Origin: Nocardia camponoti
GTDB taxonomy: Bacteria; Actinomycetota; Actinomycetes; Mycobacteriales; Mycobacteriaceae
Direction: 5' to 3'
Length of the DNA stretch: 64,000 nt
NCBI RefSeq assembly: GCF_014646135.1
Contig: NZ_BMMW01000002.1
Coordinates: forward strand, 1,426,001 to 1,490,000
Shown: one piece after another, positions 1 to 9,135 of the stretch
How positions within the stretch are numbered: position 1 is the stretch's first letter
Layout: the number at the start of each line of letters is the position of its first letter
Translations under genes and position numbers: made by a program
The notes under the pieces: model-generated
What the model was told of the DNA's origin: nothing
Databases searched by the model: none
Seen by the model: only the letters and a program-made list of their open reading frames with translations

Positions 1-1
1 C

Positions 2-1276
2 GCGATCGCATCGGCTGGCCCGCTGTATGCGTGGGGTGGATACGCGCTGGTGGGGTGGGTCAGCGTGGGTTTCGCGGTGTTGCACATGCTGACGGCGGTC
101 GCGTTGCCGAGCGCGCCAGTCGCGGTTTCGGTCGGCGATGTTGAGGGGTTGGAGGATGGCGAATCGGGCCCGTTGTCGGGCGCGATTGGGTCGCCGGTCA
201 CCGAGCCGCCCCGCTGGGGTTCCGTGGTGATGGACGAGGCCGATCCCGTTGCCGCGCCGCCCGCTGCGGTGGGCGGTCAGGGGCGACCCAGTAACGCCTC
301 GTGCGATGTCGAACCCAGCGCATCCGATAGTGCCCCGCCTACTCAGGAGCCGCCGGTCGCCGAATGCGCGCCCACGCCGAGGAGCGCGGCGCCGACCAGC
401 GCAGCACCCGTCATCGCGGCACCGGTCACTGCGGCGCCGACTGCTGTGACGCCGGCCAGCGCGGCATCCGTCGCCGCGACGCCGCTCGCCGCAGCGCCGA
501 TCAGCGCGGCACCGGTCAAGGCGGCACCGACTACCGTTGCGCCGGTCACCGCGACGCCGGCCACCGCGATACCGATTGCCGCGACGTCGAGCACCGCGGC
601 GCCGAGCACTGGAGAAGTAAAACCATCGTCGGCGCGTGGAAGTGGCGAGATCGGGCGTGCCAGCCTGCCGGGCATTCTGCAGTCCTACGTGGAGGTCCTC
701 CGCGTCGGCATCGACGAAGCGCTGCGGGTCAAGCGGGTTCGGCGTGGGGTGCTGCTCGGTGCGCTGCTTTATGGGATCACCGCGTTTGACGAATACTTTG
801 GGCTGCTTGCCGTGTCGGGCGGGGCGTCGGCGGGGATGTCGGCGGTGCTGCTCGGGGTCGTCGTTGTTGGTTCGCTTGTTGGGTCAACGCTAGCCGGACG
901 TGCTGAAACATGGTCTGCCCGTGTGCTTTCCGTGGTGCTCTTCGCAGGTGGAGCCATCTTCATCGCGGGTGCGCTCGTTGTCGGGATCGGCTGGCTTTGG
1001 GTGGGGTTCGTCGCCATTGGCATCGGCTACGGCGCGGACTTCACCGCCGAAGTGGTCGCGGGAGCGCGCCTTCAGGAAGCGATCGAAAGTCGGGCTCGCG
1101 CAACCGTCACCTCAATTTCCGGCTTGCTTTCGGAGATCGTCGCGCTTGCGGTATTCGGTTTTGTAGCCCTGACCAGCACGTTCTTGTCCATGTCGCTGAC
1201 GATGGCCTTGCTCGGCGTGATCTTGCTGCTTGGCGCGGTGATGATTCCAACCTGGCTGCCGCCGCGCGCCGACTAG
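2..1276 (+). CDS. MFS-type transporter, C-terminal part (5' end outside window)
   Basis: The reading frame is open from the first bases of the window, so the start lies upstream and only about 424 C-terminal residues are visible. The first 40 residues include a hydrophobic segment. They are followed by about 165 residues rich in Ala, Pro and Thr with no membrane segments, containing short degenerate repeats of the type AAPVxAAPxT (about 370-600). The last 200 residues contain five or six membrane segments with small-residue-rich helices, as in the second half of a major facilitator superfamily protein. Interpretation: the low-complexity part would be an enlarged central cytoplasmic loop. The substrate cannot be told. 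The membrane half supports a transporter; MFS membership is inferred from helix pattern and not from a diagnostic motif. Confidence 0.7.
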   Translation, partial: AIASAGPLYAWGGYALVGWVSVGFAVLHMLTAVALPSAPVAVSVGDVEGLEDGESGPLSGAIGSPVTEPPRWGSVVMDEADPVAAPPAAVGGQGRPSNASCDVEPSASDSAPPTQEPPVAECAPTPRSAAPTSAAPVIAAPVTAAPTAVTPASAASVAATPLAAAPISAAPVKAAPTTVAPVTATPATAIPIAATSSTAAPSTGEVKPSSARGSGEIGRASLPGILQSYVEVLRVGIDEALRVKRVRRGVLLGALLYGITAFDEYFGLLAVSGGASAGMSAVLLGVVVVGSLVGSTLAGRAETWSARVLSVVLFAGGAIFIAGALVVGIGWLWVGFVAIGIGYGADFTAEVVAGARLQEAIESRARATVTSISGLLSEIVALAVFGFVALTSTFLSMSLTMALLGVILLLGAVMIPTWLPPRAD

Positions 1277-1326
1277 TTCCGCCACGCCCGAGGTGCAGTC
1301 TTCTCAGCCGACGCGCCGAGGGCCGC

Positions 1327-1430
1327 ATGGCATATTCGTGCAGGTTCGCGCCTCGACCCCCGACTTCGGCCACTGAGGCGTCGAACGTGCACGATTTTGC
1401 TACGTCGAACGCAACCACTTGGTTGCGTTC
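1327..1430. repeat. Composite palindromic repeat, copy 1
   Basis: A long imperfect inverted repeat: the left arm begins ATGGCATATTCGTGCAGG (1327) and the right arm ends GAACGTGCACGATTTTGC (1383-1400). It is followed by a perfect hairpin with arms GAACGCAACC (1407-1416) and GGTTGCGTTC (1421-1430). The same two-part arrangement occurs at 24357-24458. It lies in the gap between the transporter and the oxidoreductase. There is no T-tract after the hairpin, so it is not a typical terminator. Confidence 0.65.
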
Positions 1431-1478
1431 CAGCGGTATCGGCGTGTCGGGCACGGCCACGTCGGGTTACCCAGCGCG

Positions 1479-1484
1479 CATAAT
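1479..1484 (+). promoter_or_regulatory. -10 element (CATAAT) of a probable leaderless transcript
   Basis: CATAAT lies seven bases upstream of the GTG at 1492, so transcription would begin at or within a base or two of the start codon. No Shine-Dalgarno sequence precedes this GTG. No clear -35 element is seen. Confidence 0.4.
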
Positions 1485-1491
1485 CGAGGCC

Positions 1492-2517
1492 GTGGAACAG
1501 CTGGGTGTCGCCATCATCGGATATGGGCTCGCGGGCGCGGTTTTTCATGCGCCGCTGATCGCTGCCGAACCTCGGATGCGGGTTGCCGCCGTGGTCACCG
1601 GGTCTGACGAGCGCGCCAAGCAAGCTCAAGCAGAGCATCCCGGCGTGCGCGTATACGCCAGCGCCGATGAGCTTTTCGATGATCCGGCAGGGATCGATCT
1701 CATCGTGATCGCCTCGCCCAATAACACTCACGCCGACCTTGCCCTGCGCGCGATTGATGCTGGGTTGCCTGTCGTTGTCGACAAGCCGTTCGCTGTCACT
1801 TCGGCGGAAGCGGAAGCGGTTGTCGCCGCAGCCGAACAGCGAAACGTCGCGCTTAGCGTCTTTCAAAACCGGCGGTGGGACAACGACTTTCGCACTGTTG
1901 AGCACCTCGTCAACTCAGGTGAACTCGGCGACGTTCGCCGGTTCGAGTCGCGGTTTGAACGCTGGCGGCCAGTGCCCAAGGGAACCTGGCGCGACGCTGG
2001 GTCCGCCGACGAGGGCGCGGGCATTCTCTATGACCTCGGCAGCCACCTCATCGACCAGGCGCTCACCCTATTTGGCCCGGTCAGCGACGTTTACGCCGAA
2101 CTCGACAGCCGCCGCCCCGGCATCGCCGCGGACGACGACGTCTTCCTCGCGCTCACCCACGCCAACGGGACGCGCTCGCATTTATGGATGAGCGCGGTCA
2201 CGCCCCAGCTAGGCCCGCGCTTCCGAATCTTGGGTTCCACCAACGGTTTTACGATCGACGGGCTAGATCCCCAGGAAGCGGACCTCAGAGCTGGCCGCCG
2301 ACCATACGACGGAAAGCCGTGGGGCGCAACAACTCCCGAAAACTGGGGCACGTTCGGCGCAGGGGAGATTCAACAGAAAATCCCCACGCTAGACGGCGAC
2401 TACCCCGCCTTCTACGCGCAAATGGCAGCCGCGATCCTGGATGGCACCCCGGTCCCGATCGACCCGCGCGACGCGATCGAAACGCTGCGCATCATCGAAC
2501 AAGCGCGCGGGGCGTAG
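1492..2517 (+). CDS. Gfo/Idh/MocA family NAD(P)-dependent oxidoreductase
   Basis: About 341 residues. The N-terminus has a Rossmann nucleotide-binding fold (VAIIGYGLAGAVFHAPLI) and then the family motif VDKPFAVT, whose Lys normally takes part in catalysis. A C-terminal alpha/beta substrate-binding domain follows, with the DLGSHLIDQ stretch typical of the family. These enzymes oxidise or reduce sugars, inositols or related polyols; the substrate here is unknown. The frame stays open far upstream, but similarity to the family begins at the GTG at 1492, which also sits just after a CATAAT -10 box. The next gene is on the opposite strand, so this appears to be a single-gene unit. Confidence 0.85.
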   Translation: MEQLGVAIIGYGLAGAVFHAPLIAAEPRMRVAAVVTGSDERAKQAQAEHPGVRVYASADELFDDPAGIDLIVIASPNNTHADLALRAIDAGLPVVVDKPFAVTSAEAEAVVAAAEQRNVALSVFQNRRWDNDFRTVEHLVNSGELGDVRRFESRFERWRPVPKGTWRDAGSADEGAGILYDLGSHLIDQALTLFGPVSDVYAELDSRRPGIAADDDVFLALTHANGTRSHLWMSAVTPQLGPRFRILGSTNGFTIDGLDPQEADLRAGRRPYDGKPWGATTPENWGTFGAGEIQQKIPTLDGDYPAFYAQMAAAILDGTPVPIDPRDAIETLRIIEQARGA

Positions 2518-2705
2518 CGAGCTCGCGCAATCGCCAGAGCTCCACGCGACGAGGGCAGGCCCAACCGCAGCGGTCCGTCGTGACTATGCCGATACCGGTC
2601 ACGGGCGAGCGCAGCGCGCATAGCGGGGGCCCACCCTACGAGGACGCCGAGGCTCAAGCTCGCCGCGCGTAACGCGACGACCGCGAGGCCTACCCCATCG
2701 AACAG

Positions 2706-4244
2706 TCAGCCCAACTTCGTCGAGCGCAGCTCATGCCCCTTCGACGTCTTGCAACGTCCCGACTCCAAGTCCCACTGCCACCCGTGCAGGTTGCACGTAA
2801 GCGTATTGCCTTCAACCACACCGAATTTCGACAAATCGGCCTTCAAGTGCGGGCAGCGGCGTTGCACTTCCCAGCCGTCGAGTTCAGTGGTCGCCGAGTC
2901 GTCGTGAGCCTCGGAGAACCACCCGTCGGCGTAGGCGATGCGTTCGTCAGTGAGGCACTTGAAGAACGTGTACAGGAACTCGTTGTAGCCGCCGATGCGC
3001 CACGCTTCGAAGCGGGTCGACAGGAAGATCGTGTTGACCCAGTCGGGCTCGTTGTCGCGCAAAACCGTGCGGACGAGTTCGGGCGCGATGCGGAAGCCGT
3101 AGCGGTAGCGACCCTCGGACTCAAGGGGCGCGCGAACCGTGCGGTGCGGGAAGTCGAGGACGATGGTCTCGTCGCCGACAACCAACCCAACCGGGTAACC
3201 AATACCATCGCTGATCAGCGACGACTGCTTCATGATCGGCTCGAACAGCTCGCGCAGCGGCTCAAGCAGCGAGCCTTCGCCGGTCTCCCACGTTGCCTTT
3301 TCCGCAGCCAAAACCGGGGCGAACCGCTCCGCCATTTCGGCGATGTAGGCGGCTTTGTCGCCGTAGATGCGGTCGGGGTCGAACGGGTGGGTGAGCTCAA
3401 GTTCGGAGCCATGCACGTCGGCCGTCGAGCCGGGGATCATCAAGATCCCGCCCTTGTTGCCGTGGATGTTCATCTGGTCGAGGAACACCATCTGATCAGG
3501 GAAGATGTTGCCTTCGTCGCCCTGGTCGTCGTTGAGGTAGCGCAGCGCGTCGTCGAGGAACACCGGCGGACCAGCCGACGGGACAACCCACGTCGCGCCG
3601 ACCTGCTCGATGTAGGAACGCGCGCGGTCCATCCCGCGCTGACGCTTCTGCTTGCCGAAGTTGGCCTTCGTGCGGGCGGGAATGTCGTAGACCGCCGGGT
3701 ACCAGATCGCGCCCGAGTACTGCAGCAGGTGGATGTCGATCTGGCCGAAGGCGTCGTGGATAACGTCCATGTCGACCGGACGCGCGTCGTTCATGTTGAA
3801 GCACACGGTCTCGCCGTCGGAGACGAGGATGCCCGAGTCGCCGATCGGCCCGTCAGCGGGCGCGCGCAGGGCGACGATCATGATGTCGAGCGACCCCTTC
3901 GGGCCGGTCACGGTGTGTTTTACCGAGTCGGTCGTCTCGAAGAACTTCGTGAACCCGAGCGCCTCAAGTTCGCGACGCAGGTCGAGCACCGGGTAGTCGG
4001 GCAGCAGTACGACCGCGTCCTTGTTGACGTAGCGGCGCAGGTGCTCGGCGTCGAAGTGGTCGCGATGCAGATGCGACACATACAAATAGTCGACATCGCC
4101 GAGCGACTCCCAGTCGAGCTGCGAGTTGTCCGGGAACGGGAACCACGAGGCGAAATAGGCGGGATTGACCCATGGATCGCACAGGATCGTCCCGGCCTCG
4201 GTTTGGATATGGAAGCCGGCGTGTCCGACGCTGGTGATCTGCAC
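2706..4244 (-). CDS. Metallo-beta-lactamase-fold hydrolase with C-terminal Rieske [2Fe-2S] domain
   Basis: 512 residues. The N-terminal half is a metallo-beta-lactamase fold with the metal motif SHLHRDHFD near residue 60. The C-terminal 50 residues form a Rieske cluster site with the pairs CPH and CNLH about 20 residues apart. The length and two-domain build match M. tuberculosis Rv3818, which is also close to the arabinogalactan locus; its function is unproven. The GTG start is preceded by a strong AGGAGGA ribosome site eight bases away. The combination suggests an iron-sulphur-assisted hydrolase or oxygenase acting in the cytoplasm; no substrate can be given. Confidence 0.85.
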   Translation of the reverse strand: MQITSVGHAGFHIQTEAGTILCDPWVNPAYFASWFPFPDNSQLDWESLGDVDYLYVSHLHRDHFDAEHLRRYVNKDAVVLLPDYPVLDLRRELEALGFTKFFETTDSVKHTVTGPKGSLDIMIVALRAPADGPIGDSGILVSDGETVCFNMNDARPVDMDVIHDAFGQIDIHLLQYSGAIWYPAVYDIPARTKANFGKQKRQRGMDRARSYIEQVGATWVVPSAGPPVFLDDALRYLNDDQGDEGNIFPDQMVFLDQMNIHGNKGGILMIPGSTADVHGSELELTHPFDPDRIYGDKAAYIAEMAERFAPVLAAEKATWETGEGSLLEPLRELFEPIMKQSSLISDGIGYPVGLVVGDETIVLDFPHRTVRAPLESEGRYRYGFRIAPELVRTVLRDNEPDWVNTIFLSTRFEAWRIGGYNEFLYTFFKCLTDERIAYADGWFSEAHDDSATTELDGWEVQRRCPHLKADLSKFGVVEGNTLTCNLHGWQWDLESGRCKTSKGHELRSTKLG

Positions 4245-4290
4245 GAGCTGTTCCTCCTGATCCGGCGGTACCAGCCAACCAGGGTAGTGG

Positions 4291-5193
4291 CTAAACCGTT
4301 ACGTCACCGATGCAGTAGCCCATTGTCGTGGGCGCGAGGGTGAATGTTCGGGTTTTCGCGGCCCCCGTCGCGGTGCTCACGGGGACCTGAACTGCCAGGT
4401 AGCTGCCACGAATGTGATCGGATCGTAGCTCTTGCTCAACAAACGAGGTGACATTGCCTACTTTGCCCGAGTCGCGGGCCAGCGGGGGTGCTGTGGGGTT
4501 GCCAGTGCCCTCTGGATCCCAGGTTGTTGTTGTCGCCGCGCAGGTCAGGGGGTAGGTGGCTTCGATGTCGGTCGCGTCGAGGGGTTTGCCGGTCGCGCGA
4601 GCGAGGTAGCGGCGGACCGTGTGGCGCGCGTCGGCGTCGTCGTAACCCGGCTCGACACCGGCGGCGAACGACCGCCCGCACGCGTATCCCGATGCGATCG
4701 AACGTTGGTCCACGACCACGGTCACCGACCGGTTCCGCCAGACCACGTTCTCGCCCGAAACCGTGCCGGGCTGGGTGAGCGCGGCGAGGACTGATTGGGC
4801 GTTGTCGGCGGTGTCGGTGACTGTGCGCGGCGGAATTGACCAGCATTTGTCTTGCAGATCGACGCCGTTGGCGAGGTCATTGGCCCAGCGGCGGACCGCG
4901 GGCGCTGCGGCGGCGTTGCCGGGAACCGCGCCGACCTGGGGTGCGTCGGTGGGGACGGGCGGCAGCGTCGACGTTGTCGCGCGAGTTGGGGCTGGTTCGC
5001 CGACGGCGATGCTCGGCGCCGCCGCGCTGGTCGTTGGCGTTATCGACGTGACCGCGACAGGCGCCTCTTCGCCAGGAATCCCGACGACGGAATCGCACGC
5101 GCTGAGCAGGGTCGCGGTGAGCGCGCCCGCGACCAGCGCGGTTGCCGTGCGTGCGGTAGATGAACGGCCGAGTTCGGGGCGGAAGCGCTGCAC
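4291..5193 (-). CDS. Secreted lipoprotein of unknown function
   Basis: About 300 residues. The N-terminus has basic residues, a hydrophobic stretch and the lipobox LLSAC, so it should be a lipid-anchored exported protein. A Thr/Pro/Ala/Val-rich linker follows to about residue 80. A globular part then carries four conserved-looking Cys residues (DKCWSIPP, GYACGRSF, YPLTCAA, MGYCIGD) that could form two disulphides. The frame extends to an ATG at 5238, but the GTG at 5193 is preceded by AAAGAGGAA at good spacing and gives a standard lipoprotein signal, so I chose it. It is divergent from the acyltransferase gene. I do not recognise the family. Confidence 0.7.
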   Translation of the reverse strand: MQRFRPELGRSSTARTATALVAGALTATLLSACDSVVGIPGEEAPVAVTSITPTTSAAAPSIAVGEPAPTRATTSTLPPVPTDAPQVGAVPGNAAAAPAVRRWANDLANGVDLQDKCWSIPPRTVTDTADNAQSVLAALTQPGTVSGENVVWRNRSVTVVVDQRSIASGYACGRSFAAGVEPGYDDADARHTVRRYLARATGKPLDATDIEATYPLTCAATTTTWDPEGTGNPTAPPLARDSGKVGNVTSFVEQELRSDHIRGSYLAVQVPVSTATGAAKTRTFTLAPTTMGYCIGDVTV

Positions 5194-5304
5194 TGCGAAA
5201 TTCCTCTTTCCCAGGTTGTACCCGGTCGCCGGGATCACTGTTTGGGCGCGCGAAGCGGATTCGATGAGCGCGAAACCGCCCTCCCACGCGCGACGTTCTG
5301 CGAC

Positions 5305-5310
5305 TACGCT
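5305..5310 (+). promoter_or_regulatory. -10 element (TACGCT) of a probable leaderless transcript
   Basis: TACGCT lies nine bases before the GTG at 5320; the same hexamer lies eight bases before the glf GTG. No ribosome site is visible before the GTG. Confidence 0.4.
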
Positions 5311-5319
5311 AACGCAATT

Positions 5320-6078
5320 GTGGAACCCGTCTACCGGTCAATCATCGGTCTTGCCCGAACGATCTTCTTCGTCGAAGGGCTGAAGTTCACTGTGAAGGGC
5401 GCGGAAAACATCCCCGCGACCGGCGGCGCTGTGGTTGCGATCAACCACACCGGCTACATGGACTTCACCTACGCTGGCCTGCCCGCTCGCACGCCTGGCC
5501 GGTACATCCGGTTCATGGCGAAGTCGGATGTGTTCGACAACAAGATTTCGGGCCCAATCATGCGCGCACTCAAGCACATTCCCGTCGACCGCACCGCTGG
5601 CGCCGACTCCTACAAGGCCGCCGTCGAGTACCTACGCGCGGGCGAATTGGTTGGCGTTTACCCCGAGGCGACGATCAGCCGCAGCTTCGAAATCAAGGAC
5701 TTCAAGTCCGGCGCGGCGCGGATGGCGCTGGAAGCTGGCGTGCCGATCATCCCGATCACGATCTGGGGCGCGCAGCGCGTGTGGACGAAGGGCTTCCCAA
5801 AGCGCTTGGGCCGCACCAACACTCCCATCTCGATTGCCGTGGGCACCCCGATCAAGCCATACGAACCTGCCGACGCGCTCACGGCTGAACTCCGCTCGAC
5901 CATGCAGGCGATGCTTGCCGACTTGCAGGAGTCCTACGAGCACGAGCCGGGCGCGTACTGGGTTCCAGCCCGGTTGGGCGGCAGCGCGCCGACGTTGGAA
6001 GAAGCGAACGTGTTGGACGAGGAGGAGGCGGCCGAACGCCTGGCCCGCAAGGCGGCGCGGGAAAACGGCGACGGCTAG
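5320..6078 (+). CDS. Lysophospholipid acyltransferase (PlsC-like)
   Basis: About 252 residues. It has the acyltransferase motif NHTGYMD (H-x4-D, catalytic His and Asp) near residue 46 and the second motif VGVYPEATIS (acceptor phosphate binding). Such enzymes acylate 1-acyl-glycerol-3-phosphate or related glycerolipids at the inner membrane. It closely resembles the three tandem M. tuberculosis genes Rv3814c-Rv3816c, which lie in the same neighbourhood. A longer frame begins at 5242, but family proteins begin at the equivalent of MEPVYRS, which is the GTG at 5320, and a TACGCT box stands directly before it. The C-terminus has an acidic/basic tail beyond the catalytic domain. Confidence 0.85.
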   Translation: MEPVYRSIIGLARTIFFVEGLKFTVKGAENIPATGGAVVAINHTGYMDFTYAGLPARTPGRYIRFMAKSDVFDNKISGPIMRALKHIPVDRTAGADSYKAAVEYLRAGELVGVYPEATISRSFEIKDFKSGAARMALEAGVPIIPITIWGAQRVWTKGFPKRLGRTNTPISIAVGTPIKPYEPADALTAELRSTMQAMLADLQESYEHEPGAYWVPARLGGSAPTLEEANVLDEEEAAERLARKAARENGDG

Positions 6079-6177
6079 CGGCTTGTGGCGCTGACCACTC
6101 GATTTCGTGAATCCCGGGGGTAGCGGCTAAAGTTTCATCTCGCACCGCAACGAACTCGCAAGGTTCAAACGGGGCAC

Positions 6178-6250
6178 GCGGATGTAGCGCAGCTGGTAGC
6201 GCATCACCTTGCCAAGGTGAGGGTCGCGAGTTCGAATCTCGTCATCCGCT
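6178..6250 (+). tRNA. tRNA-Gly (anticodon GCC)
   Basis: A 73-base cloverleaf: acceptor GCGGATG pairs with CATCCGC and is followed by discriminator T. The anticodon stem TCACC/GGTGA encloses TTGCCAA, and the T-arm is GCGAG TTCGAAT CTCGT. The CCA end is not encoded. Confidence 0.97.
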
Positions 6251-6256
6251 CAACGA

Positions 6257-6285
6257 AAAGCCCGGCACACATCGTGCCGGGCTTT
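6257..6285. terminator. Bidirectional intrinsic terminator
   Basis: A perfect 12-base stem, AAAGCCCGGCAC (6257-6268) and GTGCCGGGCTTT (6274-6285), with a five-base loop. It lies between the tRNA gene and the converging copper ATPase gene and can serve both. Confidence 0.85.
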
Positions 6286-6291
6286 CCTTAT

Positions 6292-8529
6292 TTATCGGCC
6301 GAAACGCCGCAAGCGCAGGCTGTTGCTCACGACGAACACCGAGCTAAACGCCATTGCCGCACCCGCCAACATCGGGTTCAGCAAACCTGCCATCGCCAGC
6401 GGGATCGCCGCGACGTTGTAGGCGAATGCCCAGAACAGGTTGCCCTTGATCGTCGCAAGCGTGCGCCGCGACAGGCGGATCGCCTCGGCTGCCGCGCGGA
6501 GGTCGCCGCGGACCAGGGTGATGTCGCTCGCTTCGATCGCCACATCGGTGCCCGTGCCCATCGACATCCCGAGGTCGGCTTGGGCGAGGGCGGCCGCGTC
6601 GTTGACGCCATCGCCGACCATCGCGACCACCTTGCCTTCGGCTTGCAGCCGCTTCACCACGTCGACCTTGTCGGCGGGCAGCACCTCGGCGATCACCTCG
6701 GTGATGCCGACCTCCGCGGCGATCGTGTTCGCGGCGCGCGCGTTGTCGCCGGTGAGCAGGATCGGGGTGAGGCCGAGCACCTTGAACTGCGCGATTGCCT
6801 CGACCGACGTTGGCTTCACCGCGTCAGCGACGACGAGCACGCCACGCGCTTTCCCGTCCCACGCCACCGCGACAGCCGTCTGACCTGCGGCTTCGGCGTC
6901 GTCGAGCGCGTCGCTGAGTTCCTCGCTCAGCGGTGCCGACCAGTCGGCGAGCAACCGCGAACGACCAACGACAACCGCGCGCCCGTCGACAACGCCCTGA
7001 ACGCCAAGCCCTTCGACATTCGCGAAGTCGTCCACCTCGGGCAGTGCGCCGAACCGCTGCTGGGCTTCCTTGGCGATAGCGGCCGCGATCGGGTGCTCGG
7101 AGTTGTGTTCGAGCGCGCCCGCGATGCGCAGGACGTCGTCGGTCGACTCGTCGTCGGCGGGGATGACCTCAAGCAACGTCATCTTGCCAGTCGTGACGGT
7201 GCCAGTTTTGTCGAGGACGATGGTGTCGACCTTGCGCGTCGACTCAAGCACTTCCGGCCCCTTGATCAGGATGCCGAGTTGCGCGCCACGCCCGGTGCCG
7301 ACCATCAGCGCGGTCGGCGTGGCGAGCCCGAGGGCGCAGGGGCACGCGATGATCAGCACCGCGACGCCAGCGGTGAACGCCGCAGCGACGGAACCGCCTG
7401 TGCCAAGCCAGAATCCGAGGGTTCCGACCGCCAGCGCGATGACGATCGGGACGAAAATGCCGGAGATGCGATCGGCGAGGCGCTGCGCTTGAGCTTTGCC
7501 GGTTTGCGCGTCTTCGACCATCTTGGCCATTTGCGCGAGTTGGGTGTCGGCACCAATTCGGGTGGCGCGCACGATGATTCGACCGCCAACGTTGACTGTG
7601 GCGCCGGTAACCGCATCGTCGACGGTGACCTCGACCGGCACCGACTCGCCCGTGAGCATCGATGCGTCGACTGCCGACGAACCCTCGACGATCACGCCGT
7701 CAGTGGCGATCTTCTCACCGGGTCGCACGACGAACTCATCGCCAATGGACAACTGGTCCACTGGGATTCGCAGTTCGGTGCCGTCGCGGCGCACCGACAC
7801 TTCCTTCGCGCCAAGCTCAAGTAGCGCCTTCAACGCCGCGCCCGCCCGTCGCTTCGACCGCGCTTCAAAGTAGCGGCCAGCGAGGATGAAGGTGGTGACG
7901 CCAGCCGCCGCTTCGAGGTAGATGCTGCCGGTGCCGTCCATGCGGGCGATGGTGAATTCGAACGGGTGCTTCATCCCCGGCTCGCCCGCGGTGCCGAAGA
8001 ACAGCGCGTACAGCGACCAGCCGAATGCGGCGAGTGTGCCGACGGAAACGAGGGTGTCCATCGTCGCGGTCGCGTGCTTGAGGTTGGTCCACGCTGCCTT
8101 GTGGAATGGCCACGCGCCCCACACAACCACCGGGGCGGCGAGCGTGAGCGACAGCCATTGCCAGTTGCGGAATTGCAGCGCGGGGATCATCGCCATCGCG
8201 ATTACCGGGATCGTGAGCGCGAGGCTGATGAGCAGACGGGTGCGCAGGGATGCGGTTGGGTCGGCCTCCTGGGTTTCGGTCGGGGTGTCCGGCGGTTTGG
8301 GCAGTTGCGCGGTGTACCCGGCTTGCTCAACGGTTGCTATCAGCTCGGCGGGGTCGATGTCGCCGGTGAAATCGACGCGCGCTTTCTCGGTCGCGTAGTT
8401 GACCGTCGCGGTGACGCCATCGAGCTTGTTGAGCTTGCGTTCGATGCGATTCGCGCAGGAAGCGCACGTCATGCCACCGATCACCAGTTCCACCTGGCCG
8501 GTGCCGGGATGTTGAGTCGCGGTGGTCAT
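6292..8529 (-). CDS. copA: Copper-exporting P1B-type ATPase
   Basis: About 745 residues. One N-terminal heavy-metal-associated domain carries GMTCASC (about residues 19-25). Eight predicted membrane helices include the CPC transport motif in [13 protein letters not shown] (about residue 395). The phosphorylation motif DKTGT (about 437), the SEHPIA nucleotide-binding motif of P1B pumps, and the hinge GDGVND (about 637) all follow. CPC with an HMA domain indicates Cu(I) export across the cytoplasmic membrane using ATP. The ATG at 8529 is preceded by AAGGAG at six bases; the more upstream ATG at 8553 has no such site. A His-rich secreted protein with a copper-type operator lies upstream on the same strand. 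Confidence 0.93.
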   Translation of the reverse strand: MTTATQHPGTGQVELVIGGMTCASCANRIERKLNKLDGVTATVNYATEKARVDFTGDIDPAELIATVEQAGYTAQLPKPPDTPTETQEADPTASLRTRLLISLALTIPVIAMAMIPALQFRNWQWLSLTLAAPVVVWGAWPFHKAAWTNLKHATATMDTLVSVGTLAAFGWSLYALFFGTAGEPGMKHPFEFTIARMDGTGSIYLEAAAGVTTFILAGRYFEARSKRRAGAALKALLELGAKEVSVRRDGTELRIPVDQLSIGDEFVVRPGEKIATDGVIVEGSSAVDASMLTGESVPVEVTVDDAVTGATVNVGGRIIVRATRIGADTQLAQMAKMVEDAQTGKAQAQRLADRISGIFVPIVIALAVGTLGFWLGTGGSVAAAFTAGVAVLIIACPCALGLATPTALMVGTGRGAQLGILIKGPEVLESTRKVDTIVLDKTGTVTTGKMTLLEVIPADDESTDDVLRIAGALEHNSEHPIAAAIAKEAQQRFGALPEVDDFANVEGLGVQGVVDGRAVVVGRSRLLADWSAPLSEELSDALDDAEAAGQTAVAVAWDGKARGVLVVADAVKPTSVEAIAQFKVLGLTPILLTGDNARAANTIAAEVGITEVIAEVLPADKVDVVKRLQAEGKVVAMVGDGVNDAAALAQADLGMSMGTGTDVAIEASDITLVRGDLRAAAEAIRLSRRTLATIKGNLFWAFAYNVAAIPLAMAGLLNPMLAGAAMAFSSVFVVSNSLRLRRFGR

Positions 8530-8611
8530 GAGACGCTCCTTCACTGCTGACACGAATTCTTGCTGAGGACTAGCGGGCGGGCTAGGGGTGGTTGGCTTGG
8601 CCTTGGTCGCC

Positions 8612-8684
8612 GATCAAGATCAGCAGGCTGTGGTGGCGGAAATTAGGTGTGAAATTCAACCGTGAGAGCCTGCTGATCTTGAAT
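8612..8684. repeat. Palindromic repeat type A, copy 1
   Basis: A perfect 15-base stem: CAAGATCAGCAGGCT (8615-8629) and AGCCTGCTGATCTTG (8667-8681), with a 37-base centre containing TGGTGG and CAACCGTGAG. It is the first of five related palindromes that fill most of the 700-base gene-free stretch between copA and the next gene (8530-9230). Confidence 0.8.
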
Positions 8685-8756
8685 CGCCGGGTTTGCGAGC
8701 CTGTGTGGGCCGTTCGCTTCTGGTAGACCGGGGCCGGTCGGGGGGCAACCGGCTGG

Positions 8757-8831
8757 GGATCAAGGTCAACACGCTCTGGTGGAGAAAGCCTCTCGCGTTT
8801 CGCCGCCACCAAGGCGTGTTGATCTTTGATG
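8757..8831. repeat. Palindromic repeat type B, copy 1
   Basis: Outer arms CAAGGTCAACACGC (from 8761) and GCGTGTTGATCTTTG (8814-8828), plus inner arms GGTGG (8778-8782) and CCACC (8806-8810). It shares the GATCAAG outer sequence and the CTCTGGTGG-type centre with the type A units but has its own stem sequence. Confidence 0.7.
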
Positions 8832-8881
8832 GCTGGGTTTGCTGGCTCTCGTGGGCTGTCGGTGGTCGTGATGGCTTGGTC

Positions 8882-8954
8882 GATCAAGATCACCAGGCTG
8901 GGGTGGTGGAAATTGGGCGCGAGATTCAACCGTGAGAGCCGGGTGATCTTGGAT
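8882..8954. repeat. Palindromic repeat type A, copy 2
   Basis: Arms CAAGATCACCAGGCT (8885-8899) and AGCCGGGTGATCTTG (8937-8951), with one mismatch. The centre again contains GGTGGTGGAAATTGGG and the conserved ATTCAACCGTGAG. Confidence 0.8.
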
Positions 8955-9001
8955 GGCTTGCGGGGTCCATGCGGGCTGCTCGCTGTCGGGGCGGCAGGGT
9001 C

Positions 9002-9073
9002 GATCAAGATCAGCAGGCTGTGGTGGTGGAAACTGGGGCGCAATCCAGCCCTCAGAGCCTGGTGATCTTGAAG
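9002..9073. repeat. Palindromic repeat type A, copy 3
   Basis: Arms CAAGATCAGCAGGCT (9005-9019) and AGCCTGGTGATCTTG (9056-9070), with one mismatch. The centre contains TGGTGGTGGAAACTGGGG and is more diverged on the right side. Confidence 0.8.
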
Positions 9074-9135
9074 GGGCGGGGGTCCCGCGGTGACCCCGGA
9101 AGTCTGGGGCCGACGGCAGTGCCCGGCTGGGTGAC

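Noticed and set aside
910..1491. Upstream extension of the Gfo/Idh/MocA oxidoreductase
   Set aside because: The added 194 codons overlap the transporter gene and a palindromic repeat; family similarity starts at GTG 1492.
2518..2705. Possible small gene between the oxidoreductase and the Rieske gene
   Set aside because: Open frames exist on both strands but none has a ribosome site, a motif or sensible composition.
2733..4343. 536-codon + strand ORF opposite the Rieske protein gene
   Set aside because: Antisense shadow; composition rich in Arg/Val/Glu with no motif, and the minus strand has clear MBL and Rieske motifs.
6217..7824. 535-codon + strand ORF overlapping the tRNA and copA
   Set aside because: Starts within the tRNA and is antisense to CopA motifs.
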